From assembly GCA_963995505.1 (NCBI GenBank), contig OZ023192.1, positions 11,329,001 through 11,393,000 on the forward strand: a stretch of DNA of 64,000 nucleotides. The letters run 5' to 3'. Position numbers and translations under genes: made by a program. The first letter of the stretch is position 1. Each line of letters begins with the position of its first letter. This DNA comes from Hypericum androsaemum (taxonomy: Eukaryota; Streptophyta; Magnoliopsida; Malpighiales; Hypericaceae). The notes beneath the pieces were generated by a model. The model saw only the letters and a list, made by a program, of their open reading frames with translations. It made no database searches and was not told where the DNA came from. Below are positions 36,844 through 48,861 of this stretch, in pieces.

Positions 36844-37995
36844 ATGAACATATATTCCCTTTCAAGGATGCTTCAGTTTATTAGGATGGTTACCTTCAAC
36901 CATATCTCCCCTCTGATCTCACATTACCTGGGTCAGTTCCTTTTGTTCATCTGGATCCCAACCTACCATATGCTCCTCCTATACCACCTGCTCCTTCTTC
37001 TCATTTACCCATCGCATCTCCATTTCCTATCTTCCCTTACAGTCTGCAAATCCACCCGTGCCAAGACCATTCCTCAATACCTCCAAGACTACGACCATGA
37101 TATGATTCCACCGCGCTCAAATGATCACTCTCCAGGACATGTTTCTTCTTCTCTTACTTGTTCTGTTAGCACTACTTCATATCCTCTTCATCTCTATTTT
37201 ACAAATTTGCATTTATCTCCTAAGTTTAGAGCTTTTATTTATTCCATTGGCAGTACCATAGAACTTAAAAACTATACTGAAGCTATTAAAGATGAGTGTT
37301 GGATCAATGCAATGCAATCTGAGCTTCTCGCTCTCGCCCAGAATGATACCTGGGAACTCATGGCTTTACCACTTAGTAAGAAGCTTGTCGGTAACAAATG
37401 GGTGTTTAAGATTACACACAAATTGGGTGGCAGCATTGAGAGGTACAAGGCTCGCCTCATTGCCCAAGGTTTCACAAAGTCTCTAGGGATCAATTTCTTC
37501 GATACCTTCAGTCCCGTAGCCAAGATGACCACAATCCGGGTGTTAATTGCTTTGGCAGTCAGTCGAGGGTGGTCTCTCCAGCAGCATGATGTTAACAATG
37601 CATTATTATATGGTGACCTTCATGAAGAGGTTTATGTGCGACAACCTCCTGGTTTAGTTGTGTCTGTTGCTGATCAACACAAGGTTTGTTGTTTGAAACG
37701 ATCTCTTTACGGTCTCAAACATGCCAGTCGTCAATGGTTTGCCAAGTTGACTTCCATTCTTCTTGCCTTTGGTTATGTTCAATCTCGCAGTGACTACTCT
37801 CTATTTATTAAAACTAATGCTACTTTTTTCACTGCATTGCTTGTGTACGTTGATGATATCATACTTGCTGGCAGCTCTTCTGATGTTCTTGCAGCTACCA
37901 AGCATCATCTTCAACATACTCTGAAAATGAAAGATTTGGGTCCTCTGCAATACTTCCTTGAGCTTGAAATAGCTCATAATTCTACTGGTTTGTAG
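36844..37995 (+). pseudogene. Copia reverse transcriptase
   Basis: A 383-codon frame. Its first 130 residues do not look like polyprotein and may be a shifted frame; from about 37255 it carries EAIKDECWINAMQSEL, NKWVFKITHKLGGSIERYKA, the QQHDVNNALLYGDLHEEVYV block and catalytic LLVYVDDIILAG. It stops at 37993-37995 before the RNase H region. Confidence 0.87.
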
Positions 37996-38862
37996 CTATT
38001 GCCGAAGAAGTATGCTATTGAGATCTTGCAAGACGTTGGTTATTTGGGTTGCAAACCTCACAATTCTCCTCTTGATCCCAGTATCAAACTTAGTAAGAAG
38101 GGTGGTACTCTACTTGAAAAATTAGCCTATAATTCTGCAGATCATCCTATCTACAAGACGACCATCGATGGCACTTAAATTCTTGAAGACTCCCATTTGT
38201 ATCGTCATCTGGTTGGCAAGCTTCTTTACTTGACCACCACATATCAGACTTGAGTTTTGCTGTGCATAAGTTGAGCCAATTCTTGAATAAGCCTACCGAT
38301 GTTCACCTTCATGCTGCTTACCGGGTGCTGAAATACATCAAAGCTCCCTCTGGCTTGGGTCTCTTTTATCCTGTTCTTTCTGATGAGAGGCTTAAAGGGT
38401 ACTCCGACAGTGATTGGGCCACATATATCGATACCTGCAGGTCTGTCACAGGCTATTGTCTTTATCTTGGTAATTCTTTGGTTTCTTGGCGTGCTAAGAA
38501 GCAGGTCACAATTTTCCGTTCCTCCTCTGAAGCAGAATATCGTGCCTTGGCTGCTATCTCTTACAAAGTTCAATGGCTCACGATCTTGCTCACCGATTTG
38601 CATACCCCGGTTTCCAGGCCTGCACTTGTCTATTGTGATAACAAATCCGCTATTTACATCGTAGAAACCCTGTGTTTTATGAGCGGACAAAGCACATTGA
38701 GATTGACTGTCATCTCATCCGCGAGAAGGTGTAGAATGGGCTTCTTAAGTTATTCCATGTCAACACCCAGTTCCATTTTGCTGATCTTTTCACCAAGTGT
38801 TTAGGTGTTTCTCGTTTTGACTTTCTCACTTCTAAGCTGGGTCTTGTGGATATCCACCGTTA
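37996..38862 (+). pseudogene. Copia RNase H
   Basis: RNase H motifs GYSDSDWATYIDTCRSVTGY, SSSEAEYRALA and YCDNKSAIYI are readable within 38250-38804. A frameshift near 38670 displaces the final KHIEIDCH-type block into another frame, and stops occur before 38250. Confidence 0.8.
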
Positions 38863-38876
38863 AGCTTACGGGGGCG

Positions 38877-39773
38877 TGTCGACAGAGACCATGAATTATC
38901 AGCTTGGACTTGGTGAGGAGATAAGTTTTCTGCCAGATGAAGATGAGAACAGAGACGACTTTGACTTGTTGATGGAGAAGGAAGAAGAAGAACTTCAATG
39001 ATGCGACGTCGTTCCTTCTAGTGGGTAGTCAGGCCCATTTCCGAACCAGTCCTTAAGTTAAATAGGTAACTCAGCCCACATGTCTTTGTGACTATGGTTT
39101 TAAAACCCAGCCCGGAGCTACGACCTGGAATTCCTACCATTTTCCGGGTCGGCCAGTCGGACCGGTTAGACCACCGGTCGGACCAAAAATATTTTTATTT
39201 TTTAATATTTTAAATAATATATATATGTAGGTTAAAATATACTTATTTTCCATACAAAAAAAAGTAGACTTAATTTTTTATCTCTCCACTCTATAAATCT
39301 TCTTTTATTTATTTATTTATTTATTACTTTATAAACTTGTCAAATCAATTTTTTTTCTCAAAAACTACCAAAAAAAGTCAATTTCGCCTATTTTTGTACT
39401 AACCGGGTTCGACTGGTCAGAGTGGACCTCAAAATCTTCCGGTCTGATCAGATTTGGTCCGGTTAGTACAGACCCCGGTCAAAAACCTAAAAATGACCTG
39501 GTCTTGTGCCCATTTTGCGATCCAACCGGTCGGACCGCATTTTTTAAAACCTAGTTAGATGCTGACATGGATCAATAACAACTACTCTAGTGTACATCTA
39601 GTATAAATACTTGACATGTGTACAGATGGAAATATAAGAAAATTGGGATTATTTTTCCCCACCAAAAGTAACCGCCTCAGATTTCTCTCTCTCGCGGTTC
39701 GTCTCCCTTTAGCTCACTTGAGCTTCAACCGAGCTTCCATTAAAGCTCTGCCTCAAGTTTTAGCTTCTTTACA
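38877..39773 (+). repeat. 3' LTR of Copia element, interrupted by a small insertion
   Basis: Starts TGTCGACAGAGACC and ends CTTCTTTACA. Homologous to the 5' LTR except that 39093-39553 replaces about 20 bases of LTR sequence. Confidence 0.92.
39093..39553. mobile_element. MITE-like insertion inside the Copia 3' LTR
   Basis: Comparison of the two LTRs shows a 461-bp insertion here. Its ends, TATGGTTTTAAAACCCAG and TTTTTTAAAACCTA, are inverted to each other over about 12 bases; the interior is rich in ccggtcggacc and ggtctgatcagatt motifs. About 20 bases of LTR were lost at the insertion point. Similar motifs occur at 14010-14160 and 50720-50860. Confidence 0.65.
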
Positions 39774-39778
39774 AGAGG

Positions 39779-41326
39779 AAGCTGGTTCAACTTCCTCGCT
39801 TGACGAGCTCAATCAGGGAGCCATTCAACGTCAACCAGGCATAATTTTGTCAAAAATCGATCTTTTTGTGCAATTTTTGCTTGTAGTAGTCAAGTGGCCA
39901 TTCGAGTTTGGGAATGGAGTCAGAGCTCACGCGGAGGAAGGAGTTGAGTTTTTTTATAAGAAAAGGATTTTAGCGATGGTTTGGTTGGACTTTTGGTCAT
40001 GGAGTTATGAATTGTTTCATGGAGGTCTTGGTGTTAATTTTTGTTTCTGGTTGATTTTTTTTTGTTAATTTATGAGTCTAATCTTCATGTTCATAGTGAA
40101 ATCTAGAGGTTGAAGAAAATATTTTTTCTAAGGGTATTTTTGTCATTTCTATGACAAAAAGTGAAAAAAAATGATGACGTCAGCTAGGGACCTCGGAGTA
40201 TAATAAAATCAAACTCCAGGGAGTTTTTAATTGATTGACGTAATACAGGGGGCGAATACCGAATATACCAAACATAAGGGGCCTGAGAGTAATTTACCCA
40301 TAAAAATATGATTACAATTGGTTCATTTATTACAACAAATCAATATAAAGAAATCAAACAAAAAAATCTAAAAAAAATTAAAATTGGGTAAGTTGGGAGT
40401 GAGAATTCGGTATTTTGTTTAGTAATTAATATACATATATATTATTTTAATATAATTTTAAAAAATTTGGGTAGGATTAGGGGAGGAACTTAAAGACCTA
40501 TATCCATGTCGTTATCTTTTTAAAATATAAGAATACGGCCATAATCCAGATCTAAACTCGGTCAAATTCATCAAATCTAAGACCCTTCGGTTCTGAATCC
40601 GTGTAGAGCCTCAGGGTTATAGTTTAATTGTGATCCCAGATTTGGTCTGAAATGAAGGTTTCTAGACCGTCTGGACCAAAGGGACAAGGAGTGGCATTTT
40701 TGTTATTTATTCAAAAAGTATGGCCAAAAGGACAAAATGAGTAAACGCATTGGGGGTGGTGGAATAGGTTATTCTATTTTGACATAACCTGTTTTACCCT
40801 AATAGGTGAAGAGAATTAAATATTATTTAATTTATTATTACAAATATTAACTATGCATGCCATTTTGACATAATAGAACAGAGAAAAAAAAAGAAAAAAA
40901 ATGAGAAGAAGAAGGAAGAGAGAAAAAGAAGAGGAGAAGTAGGAAAAAAAGAAGAAGAGTAGGAAAAAGGGTAAAGGAGAAAGAAAGAGGGAAAAAATGA
41001 AGAAGATGAGATGGAAGAGGAGAAAAAGAAAAAAAGATGAGGATAAGGAAGAAAAAAAATGAAAAGGATGAAACTTACGTGGATAGATAAAGAGAAAGGT
41101 CGAGAGAGAAAGGGAAGAACTAAAGGAGGAAATATGATCGGAGAGAGAAATAGTAGAGAAAAAAGGAAGAATAAAAGTACAACATTATCCCACATTCATA
41201 ATGGCCGTCAGATCTTCTTCAGATTCATTGGGCTTTATATGTGTGAAAATGAAAATTTTAAGGCAAAATCGAATGAAAATAAATTTTAAAGACTATTAAA
41301 AATTCTCTCCAGATTGGTAAAACTCC
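39779..41326. other. spacer with purine tract; no gene recognised
   Basis: The first 480 bases belong to the split long-TIR element. After that the sequence is AT-rich, with a long purine strand at 40876-41168. The 150-codon frame beginning in the LTR (39616-40068) is chance read-through. Confidence 0.45.
40876..41168. repeat. long polypurine (A/G) tract
   Basis: About 290 bases in which the plus strand is almost only A and G, with few pyrimidine interruptions. It is not a simple tandem repeat. Mirror-repeat purine tracts can form triplex DNA, but no function is shown. Confidence 0.85.
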
Positions 41327-41334
41327 CTCATGCA

Positions 41335-41656
41335 TAGGGGTGAGCAAACAAACCGTAAAACTAAAACAACCGGATCAAAAAACCAGACCAAACTGGACCA
41401 AATTAAAAAATAGTCCAGTCCGGTCCAGCAAATACCCAAAATCTGATTTCCGGTCCGGTCCAGTTCAAATTTGGTCCGGTCCAAAACCCAGTTTTGTTCA
41501 CTTTTTGGCAATTCGGTCCAATTTTAGGTCGGACTGAACCAAACTCAGACTAGATCGGTGTGGGTCCGGTCCAATCCGGTTTGCAATATTTCTAAAATCT
41601 GGTTCTGATTTTTTTGGGTACGGTCCAGTCTGGTTCGGCCATGATACTCACCCATA
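41335..41656. mobile_element. hAT-type MITE, perfect 8-bp TSD
   Basis: Starts TAGGGGTGAGCAAAC and ends GATACTCACCCATA, flanked by ctcatgca at 41327-41334 and 41657-41664. 322 bp without coding capacity; the interior is rich in ggtccggtccag motifs. Confidence 0.85.
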
Positions 41657-41664
41657 CTCATGCA

Positions 41665-43059
41665 TATATGATTTTTAGATACTAAATAGAATTTATGCGT
41701 AATATATATGGGGGAAAAACTTACAAAAGTTTTAATATTATGCGTTTAAAGGTTTTGTTAATAGTAAATTAGTCCCTTAATTTTAAAAAATTGAACTAAT
41801 TAATTATTCTAACCAATTTAAGTCACATATTCATTAAGATTGCAACATGAAATTTCAAATTTTTCTTCACCTCACAATAAAACTCAAAAATCATAATTAC
41901 CTCACCCCACAATAAAAAAACCTCACACCATAGTTAAAAAAGCTCCTAATCACTCGTGAAAAAATCCTCAAATTCTTTTATTGTTCATAAACATTGAAGT
42001 GTTCAATTGATGTCATGTTCATAAACATCCAAATAAACTAGTTCACAAGTATATCTTATAAGTTCCTAAAACCAAGCTAATATAACACCTTCTACATTGC
42101 AATTAATGTCATGTTATATTATAAGAATTTTTTCCGGACTCATTTGATGGCTTATGGCTTGTGATTCTTAAAACTCGATAACAACTACCCGTAGATTAGG
42201 TTGAAGATATAACATATGAAACTGAATTCAATTGGTCAGAGGGTAGAAGATTAGCCCAATTTTTTCCGGTTTATTTTGATAGCTTATGACTTGAGATTTC
42301 TTTACTGTGGGTAGGTAATTATGATTTGGAGTTTTAATATGAGGTAAGAATAATTTTGTAATCTCATGTCACTTAAATTAATTAAGTATTAATTAGTTCA
42401 ATTTCTTAAAACTAAGAGACTAATTTACTAGGAACACAACCTTTACTACATTATATTATAACTTATTCACTTCTGAGTTTTTTTTCCTTATGTATAAATG
42501 TTAGAATAAGTTCCCTACAATATAAACACGTGATCAGCTATAGCCTGTACAGTTGTTTTGGTCCAACCCGAACTAGATTGGGCCTAACTTTTTCTAATAG
42601 AAAAAGAAATCAATTGGCCTAACCTTTGACGCAATTTTCTGTTTAAAGAAATGAATCGGTGGGTTTGGTTCCGGACTCGAATGTTTCAATTTCTACCAAG
42701 GTTCGTCATGGCCAACCACTACAATTAATTGCCTCATGGAGTTAACGTAAGGATCTCACAAAACATCGCACCAATATTTTTGTTGGAGGAGAAAATAGAG
42801 CAACAAATATTCCACCTTCCGAATTTTATCGAGTAACACGTTACATGCATAAACCAACGTCTAAATGTCGAAGGTCACTTGACCAACGTGTACATTAACG
42901 GTAATTCAGGTTTAATTCTTAGCAGTCACGATATCTATATATAAATTATTGTCTATATAAAAAAATTTATTTATTTAAGAAGATTTTGAATTCAAATTTT
43001 ATGTATAGAAAAAAATATTGTTAAAAGAGTTGATGCTAAATATGATTCAACACGACTCA
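41665..43059. other. intergenic, no gene recognised
   Basis: AT-rich spacer. No coding region, RNA gene or element boundary was recognised. Confidence 0.45.
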
Positions 43060-43064
43060 CTCTC

Positions 43065-44084
43065 TGTAAGAATCGAAAAACTAAATTGAGAACTTTATAA
43101 AGATTGGGTGAGTAAACTGTAATTTTCTATAATTAGGGTAGCTAGGGGCGGATTAGGGTTGAAAGTCTATATAAATAGGCCCTTAGGCCGTCCATTCTGG
43201 GAGCCTAATTAACAGCCACGAATTTTTCTCTCATTGTGAAGGCGAGGAGCGAAATCTGACTCGGGAAGAGGTGCCAAGAGAGGACGAGACCATATGGGAA
43301 TCAATGTACGAGGAGGGTAAGTTACTAATACCTAGTAAACCTGTTTCCGAATAGTTCCTGTTATAATATTTGCCTCTCAAACAAAAGGTGGAGAAGACGA
43401 ATCTGTAAGTGTACGAGTCGGATTCGAGGGGGTCCAGGACAGATCATTGGATTAGGCTCGGGAAGGTTTAAAGAGTTAGGAGCAACGTGAGGTAAGTAGA
43501 ATTTGTGTCATCTCGTAGATTAAGGAGTTTAATTTTCCTGAGACGATCTATGTCTCAGTCTGGAACACGTATGGCTTGAGTTCGGGATCTGGCTTAAGCC
43601 GATCCCTTTACAGCTAGAAAAATCTGTTTTGATATTCTGATCTAGATTATCTTGAAACCGTATGCTATGCTTCTGTCCGAATTCTGAGAGTGGAAAAGTC
43701 GACTGCGTGTACTTATGTCTCCAAATTCTGATAAGTTCTGTTAAGTATGTGATATGTAGTCGGATAGGATAGTCGAAAAAGGTAGTCGGATAGGGGATAC
43801 ACTCGTGGATATGTTATGTTCTGAAATTCTGTGTTTGATTAATTGGCTAGATAGTCGGATAGGGATCTTTCGGTTTGCAAGGTAAAATCGTTTTCCTGTG
43901 ATTCATTTTCTGTGTTTCATTCCACTTACTGAGTTTATCAACTCACCCTAGCTGTATGTGTTTCAGATCGTTCAGGTGGGATCCAGGATTGGGAGTAGGG
44001 TGATTCATATGCATGCATCAACATGGTTTTCTAGCCAAATAATAAAGACTATTGAACTTTCAGCTTTTAGTATTTATTCGGATC
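43065..44084 (+). repeat. 5' LTR, 3' part deleted
   Basis: Matches 47697 onwards up to the shared tatttattcggat segment, lacking about 135 terminal bases and the primer site. The deletion fuses it to the region coding the end of gag. Confidence 0.85.
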
Positions 44085-45942
44085 ACTTTTGCATATTCTG
44101 ACACTTTTAGCTCAGCAATACCAGTCGGCAATTTCAGTCGCGCCATAACCTGTACCTCAACCGCCACCACCGAGAGCTCCGGCACGAGTATATGCCCTCA
44201 ACCAATCAGAAGCTGGACAACATGGAGATGTGGTGACAGGTAAATCTTCACATAACTAAGCTACCTGTGTCGTTAGGAGAATGTCATGTTAAAAATAGGA
44301 CTCTTTCGCAGGTAAATTCTTAGTAGCTGGATTTCCTGTGAATACATTATTCGATTCTGGAGCAACCCATTCTTTCATTGCTGATCACTTTGTGAGGAGA
44401 CATAAATTGTCAAAAAATAGATGTGAGGAGGAATTGGCAGTTACAACTCCACTAGGAAAGACCATTGTTGTAGACCAGAGTTGCGACTGCGAGATCCTTA
44501 TAAGTGGCCAGCGTCTCAAGGGGCACTTCCGAGTTATGGGGATGATGGGCTTCGACGTGATTCTAGGAATGGATTGGCTGGCAGGACAGCACGCCTGTAT
44601 TGATTGCAGGTGTAAGTCTGTGATCTTCCGACCCCCAGAAAAGGAAGAGTTCATGTTTGCGGACGTCAATGTCAAAACTCCCTTGACAATAATCTCTGCT
44701 GTGGAAGCAAGAAGACTGGTGCAAAGTTGTGCAGTAGCCTACCTAGCTACTACAATGGATGTGCGAAATGGGACTCCATTAGATCAGATCCCTATTGCCA
44801 GGGACTTTCCAGATGTATTCCCAGAGGATATACAAGGAATACCACCAGATCGCGAAGTGGAGTTCCAAATCGAACTGAGCCCTGGAGCGAGACCAGTATC
44901 CAAGGCGCCTTATCGCATGGCCCCAGCGGAACTGAATGAGCTAAAAATACAACTGGTGGACCTATTAGGAAAGGTATTCATCAGACCAAGTGTTTTGCCA
45001 TGGGGAGCACCAGTGTTATTCGTTAAGAAGAAAGATGGTTCTATGAGGATGTGTGTGGATTATCGAGAGCTAAACAAACTCACTATTAAGAATAGATACC
45101 CCTTACCCAGAATTGAAGATCTGTTTAATCAACTAAAAGGGGCGCAAGTGTTCTCCAAAATAGACCTACGATCGGGTTATCATCAGTTGCAGATTAGGGA
45201 GGAAGATGTGCATATGACAGCTTTTTGCACTAGATATGGACATTATGAGTTCTTGGTGATGCCCTTTGGATTGACCAATGCACCGGCAAATTTTATGGAC
45301 CTGATGAATCGAACCTTTTGCCCATACTTGGATAAATGTTTGGTGTTGTTCATTGACGACATTTTGGTATATTCGCCAAGTAAGGAGGCACATGAGGAAC
45401 ACTTGAGGATGGTTCTACAAATACTGCGAAAGGAACATTTATACGCCAAGTTGAAGAAGTGTGAATTTTGGCTCGAGAAAGTTGCCTCCCTTGGTCATGT
45501 GTTATCCAAAGAAGGAGTATCTGTAGACCCCAGTAAGATCGAGACGATGGTAGGATGGCAACAACCAAGTACTGTGTCAGAAGTACGTAATTTCTTAGGA
45601 TTGGCATGCTACTACAAATGTTTTGTGGAAGGATTCTCTAGGATAGCCATGCCATTAACCAGGTTAACTCAGAAAGGAGTGAAGTTTACATGGGGTGAAG
45701 AATGTGAGCAAAGCTTCCAGGAATTGAAGAAGAGATTGGTGACAGCACCCATACTGGCACAACCTAGCAAGGGGAAGGATTACATTGTCTATAGTGATGC
45801 CTCAGGAAATGGGTTGAGGTGTGTTCTTATGCAGGAGGATAAGGTGATCGCTTATGCATCACGACAACTTAAGCCCTACGAGAGGAATTACCCTACCCAT
45901 GATCTAGAACTAGCGACAGTAGTTCATACACTTAAGGTATGA
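44085..45942 (+). pseudogene. Gypsy gag tail, protease, RT and RNase H start
   Basis: Upstream of 44250 the DNA codes an Ala/Pro-rich gag end. Protease is recognisable by [13 protein letters not shown] and [10 protein letters not shown] blocks follow: [62 protein letters not shown], then the RNase H start [10 protein letters not shown]. The frame from 44338 runs unbroken to 45942, where a TGA follows HTLKV at a normally Trp position. Confidence 0.9.
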
Positions 45943-45955
45943 AGACATTAACTCT

Positions 45956-47701
45956 ATGGGGTCCGATGTGAGATGTATACGAACCACACAGAAAAAATTG
46001 AATATGAGACAACGAAGGTGGCTAAAATTGATCAAAGATTATGATATTGGGATCCACTATCACCCAGGGAAGGCTAATGTGGTAGCAGATGCTCTTAGCA
46101 GGAAGAACCAAGCGAGTGAATTGCTTACGACACAAGAATGATTGATACGTCAGCTGAGAAGCCTGGGGCTGGAAGACTCTGAATGTTCGATCGGTCTAGC
46201 GGTAAGTATGGAAGTAGAGCCCACACTGCAAACTCAATTAGGTGAAGGACAACACAAAGGCGCAACTCTTATTTCTCTTAGACGACAAGTGGAACGAGGA
46301 GAGCTAGAACATTTCTGCATTGGAGCCGATAATAATCTTAACTACCAGAACAGAATATGTGTTCCAGCAGCCAAAGAATTAAAGAATAAAGTCTTGGAAG
46401 AGGCTCACACCGCCTGTTATATAGGACATCCAAGAGGGACTAAAATGTACCAAGACCACAAGCTCAATTTTTGGTGGTCCGGTATGAAGAAAGAGATAGT
46501 AGATTATGTAGCCAGTTGCATGGTATGTCAATTGGTCAAGACAAAACACCAACGACCAGCTGGCCCCCTACAACCCTTAGAGATTCCAGAGTGGAAGTGG
46601 GACAAGATTACAATAGACTTTTTTACGAGACTTCTGGAGAACTTTCAAGGTAAGGATGCAGTGTGGGTAGTGGTTGATCGCCTCACCAAGTCAGCTCACT
46701 TTTTAGCATACAAGACATGTATGTCTATTAAGCAAATGGCAGAACTGTACATAAGAGAGATAGTGCGGCTACATGGAATTTCGATAAGCATCACTTCAGA
46801 TCGAGACACTAGATTTTTATCTAAGTTTTGGGGCAGCATACAGAAGGCAATGGGGACGAAATTATAATTCAGTACTGCATTCCACCCACAGACAGATGGA
46901 CAATCTGAACAGATGATTCAGACGCTAGAAGATTTGCTGAGAGCTTGTGTGTTGGATTTTGGGAGAAATTGGGAGGGACATCTTTCATTAGTGGAATTCG
47001 CTTATAATAACAGCTTTCAGGCGAGTATTGGAATGGCTCCATATGAGGCCCTGTATGGCAGAAAGTGTCGATCGCCCATCAGCTGAAATGAGATAAGAGA
47101 GAGAGAAACTTTGGGTCCAGAGATGTTTAGAGAACTAACTGAAAAGGTACCAATGATACGAAGCCGAATTCAAGTGGCTCAAGACCGACAGAAGAAGTGT
47201 GCTGATCAACATCGCAGAGAAATAGAATTTGAGGTTGGAGAGCATGTATTTTTGAAGGTATCACCTACCAAGGGAATTAGAAGATTTGGAGTCAAGGGAA
47301 AACTGAGCCCACAATACATTGGACCTTTTGACGTGATCCAGCGGATAGGGAAGTTAGCTTATCGGCTGGTCTTACCTCCGATTCTGGCAGGAGTATATGA
47401 TGTATTCTATGTGTCTATGCTACGAAAATACATCCCAAGGGAGGGGCAGGTGGCACAAGATATCCCATCAGAGATTCATCCGGATGTAAGCTATGAGGAG
47501 GTACCTCTACGAATTATTGATGTCAAACTCCAACAGCTTCGCAAGAGGACAATCGAATATGTCAAGGTGCAATGGAGTAATCACAAAGAGAGGGAAGCCA
47601 CCTGGGAATTGAGCTCTGAAATGAAGGAGAAATACTCTTATCTCTTCGAACGTCCAAGTAAGTTTGAGGACAAACTTTATTTTAAGGGGGGAAGAATGTA
47701 A
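45956..47701 (+). pseudogene. Gypsy RNase H end, integrase and chromodomain
   Basis: A shortened RNase H end ([15 protein letters not shown]) is followed by stops at 46139-46141, 46865-46867 and near 47083. Integrase shows the zinc-finger CMVCQLVK, ITIDFF and SDRDTRF with downstream [10 protein letters not shown]. The C-terminus carries GPFDVIQRIGKLAYRL and a chromodomain-like PLRIIDVKLQQLRK...VQWSNHKEREATWE, which in intact chromoviruses steers integration to marked chromatin. Part of the RNase H is missing between 45942 and 45990. Confidence 0.88.
47684..47696 (+). other. polypurine tract
   Basis: aaggggggaagaa directly before the 3' LTR, the plus-strand primer site of the Gypsy element. 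Confidence 0.8.
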
Positions 47702-48856
47702 GAATCGGGAAACTAAAGTGAGAACTTTATAAAGATTGGGAGAGCAAACTGTAATTTTCCATAATTAGGGTAGCTAGGGGCGGATTAGGGTTGAAAGCCT
47801 ATATAAATAGGTCCTTAAGCCGTCCATTCTGGGAGCCTAATTAACACCCACTGATTTTTCTCTCATTGTGAAGGTGAGGAGCGAAATCTGACTCGGGAAG
47901 AGGTGCCAAGAGAGGACGAGACCATCCGGGAATCGCTGTACGAGAAGGGTAAGTTACTAATACCTAGTAAACATGTTTCTGAATGGTTCCTGTTATAAGT
48001 CATGTATTTGCCTCTCAAACAAAAGGTGGAGAAGATGAATCTGTAAGTGTACGAGTCGGATTCGAGGGGGTCGAGGACAGATCATTGGATTAGGCTCGGG
48101 AAGGTTTAAAGAGTTAGGAGCAACGTCAGATAAATAGAATTTGTATCATCTCGTAGATTGAGGAGTTTAGTTTTTCTGAGATGATCTATGTCTCAGTCTG
48201 GAATACGTATGGCTTGAGTTCGGGATCTGGCTTAAGCCGATCCCTTTACTGCTAGAAAAATCTGTTTTGATATTCTGACCTGGATTATGTTGAAACCGTA
48301 TGCTATGCTTCTGTTCGAATTCTGATTGGGAAAAGTCGACTGCGTGTACTTATGTCTCCGAATTCTGATAAGTTCTGTTAAGTATGTGATATGTAGTCGG
48401 ATAGGGTAGTCGGATAGGGTAGTCGGATAGGGGATACGCTCGTGGATATGTTATGTTCTGAAATTCTGTGTTTGATTAGTCGGCTAGATAGTCGGATAGG
48501 GATCTTTCGGTTTGCAAGGTGAAATCATTTTCCTATGATTCATTTTCTGTGTTTCGTTCCACTTACTGAGTGTATCAACTCACCCTAGCTGTATGTGTTT
48601 CAGATCGTTCAGGTGGGATCCAGGATCGGGAGTAGGGTGATTCATCTGCATGCATCAACACGGTTTTTTAGCCAAATAATAAAGACTATTGAACTTTCAG
48701 CTTTTAGTATTTATTCGGATTTCTGAATATTTAAATCACTTTGGATGTTTCAGATTTTTCGTGTTGGATAATCGTTTTGTTTCCTAATAAAAGTCTGACG
48801 TCTTTCGGGGTAATTAATACCTCGGGTTTTGTCGCTTCTATTTCCGGGTCGCGACA
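47697..48856 (+). repeat. 3' LTR of Gypsy element 43065-48856
   Basis: 1160 bp, complete, TG to CA, preceded by the purine tract aaggggggaagaa. Contains short tandem repeats of agtcggataggg near 48393-48432. Confidence 0.9.
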
Positions 48857-48861
48857 CTCTC

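Larger units (their letters stand above)
33815..39773 (+). mobile_element. full-length Ty1/Copia retrotransposon, decayed, TSD AGAGG
   Basis: Perfect 5-bp duplication agagg at 33810-33814 and 39774-39778. 5' LTR 33815-34294, primer site TGGTATCAGAGAG from 34295, gag, protease, integrase, RT, RNase H, polypurine-like acgggggcg, 3' LTR 38877-39773. The 3' LTR is longer because it carries an insertion at 39093-39553. Coding frames contain several stops, at least one frameshift and substitutions in key residues. The gene order INT-RT-RH defines Copia. Confidence 0.93.
33255..40255. mobile_element. long-TIR element split by the Copia insertion (boundaries approximate)
   Basis: Bases 33290-33420 and the reverse complement of 40060-40190 share tttttgtca..aaatgacaaaaata and cactatgaaca segments over at least 130 bases, with weaker similarity further out (cccccaggagggtt against actccctggagttt). 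This indicates long imperfect terminal inverted repeats of a roughly 1-kb element into which the 5.96-kb Copia element inserted. Exact ends and target duplication were not resolved. Confidence 0.45.
43065..48856 (+). mobile_element. Ty3/Gypsy chromovirus (Tekay/Del-like), gag-deleted, TSD CTCTC
   Basis: Perfect duplication ctctc at 43060-43064 and 48857-48861. 3' LTR 47697-48856, TGTAAGAATCGG to GGGTCGCGACA. The 5' LTR starts at 43065 with the same sequence but is cut at about 44084, where it joins the tail of gag. Protease, RT, RNase H, integrase and chromodomain follow in order, then polypurine tract 47684-47696. The lineage call rests on RT and chromodomain motifs. Confidence 0.93.

Noticed and set aside
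39616..40068. 150-codon frame starting in the Copia 3' LTR
   Set aside because: It starts in the LTR, crosses the target-site duplication and runs into flanking transposon DNA; no known domain is present.
40851..41195. 114-codon Phe/Ser/Leu-rich frame resembling a membrane protein
   Set aside because: It is the complement of a purine tract; the hydrophobic look is compositional.
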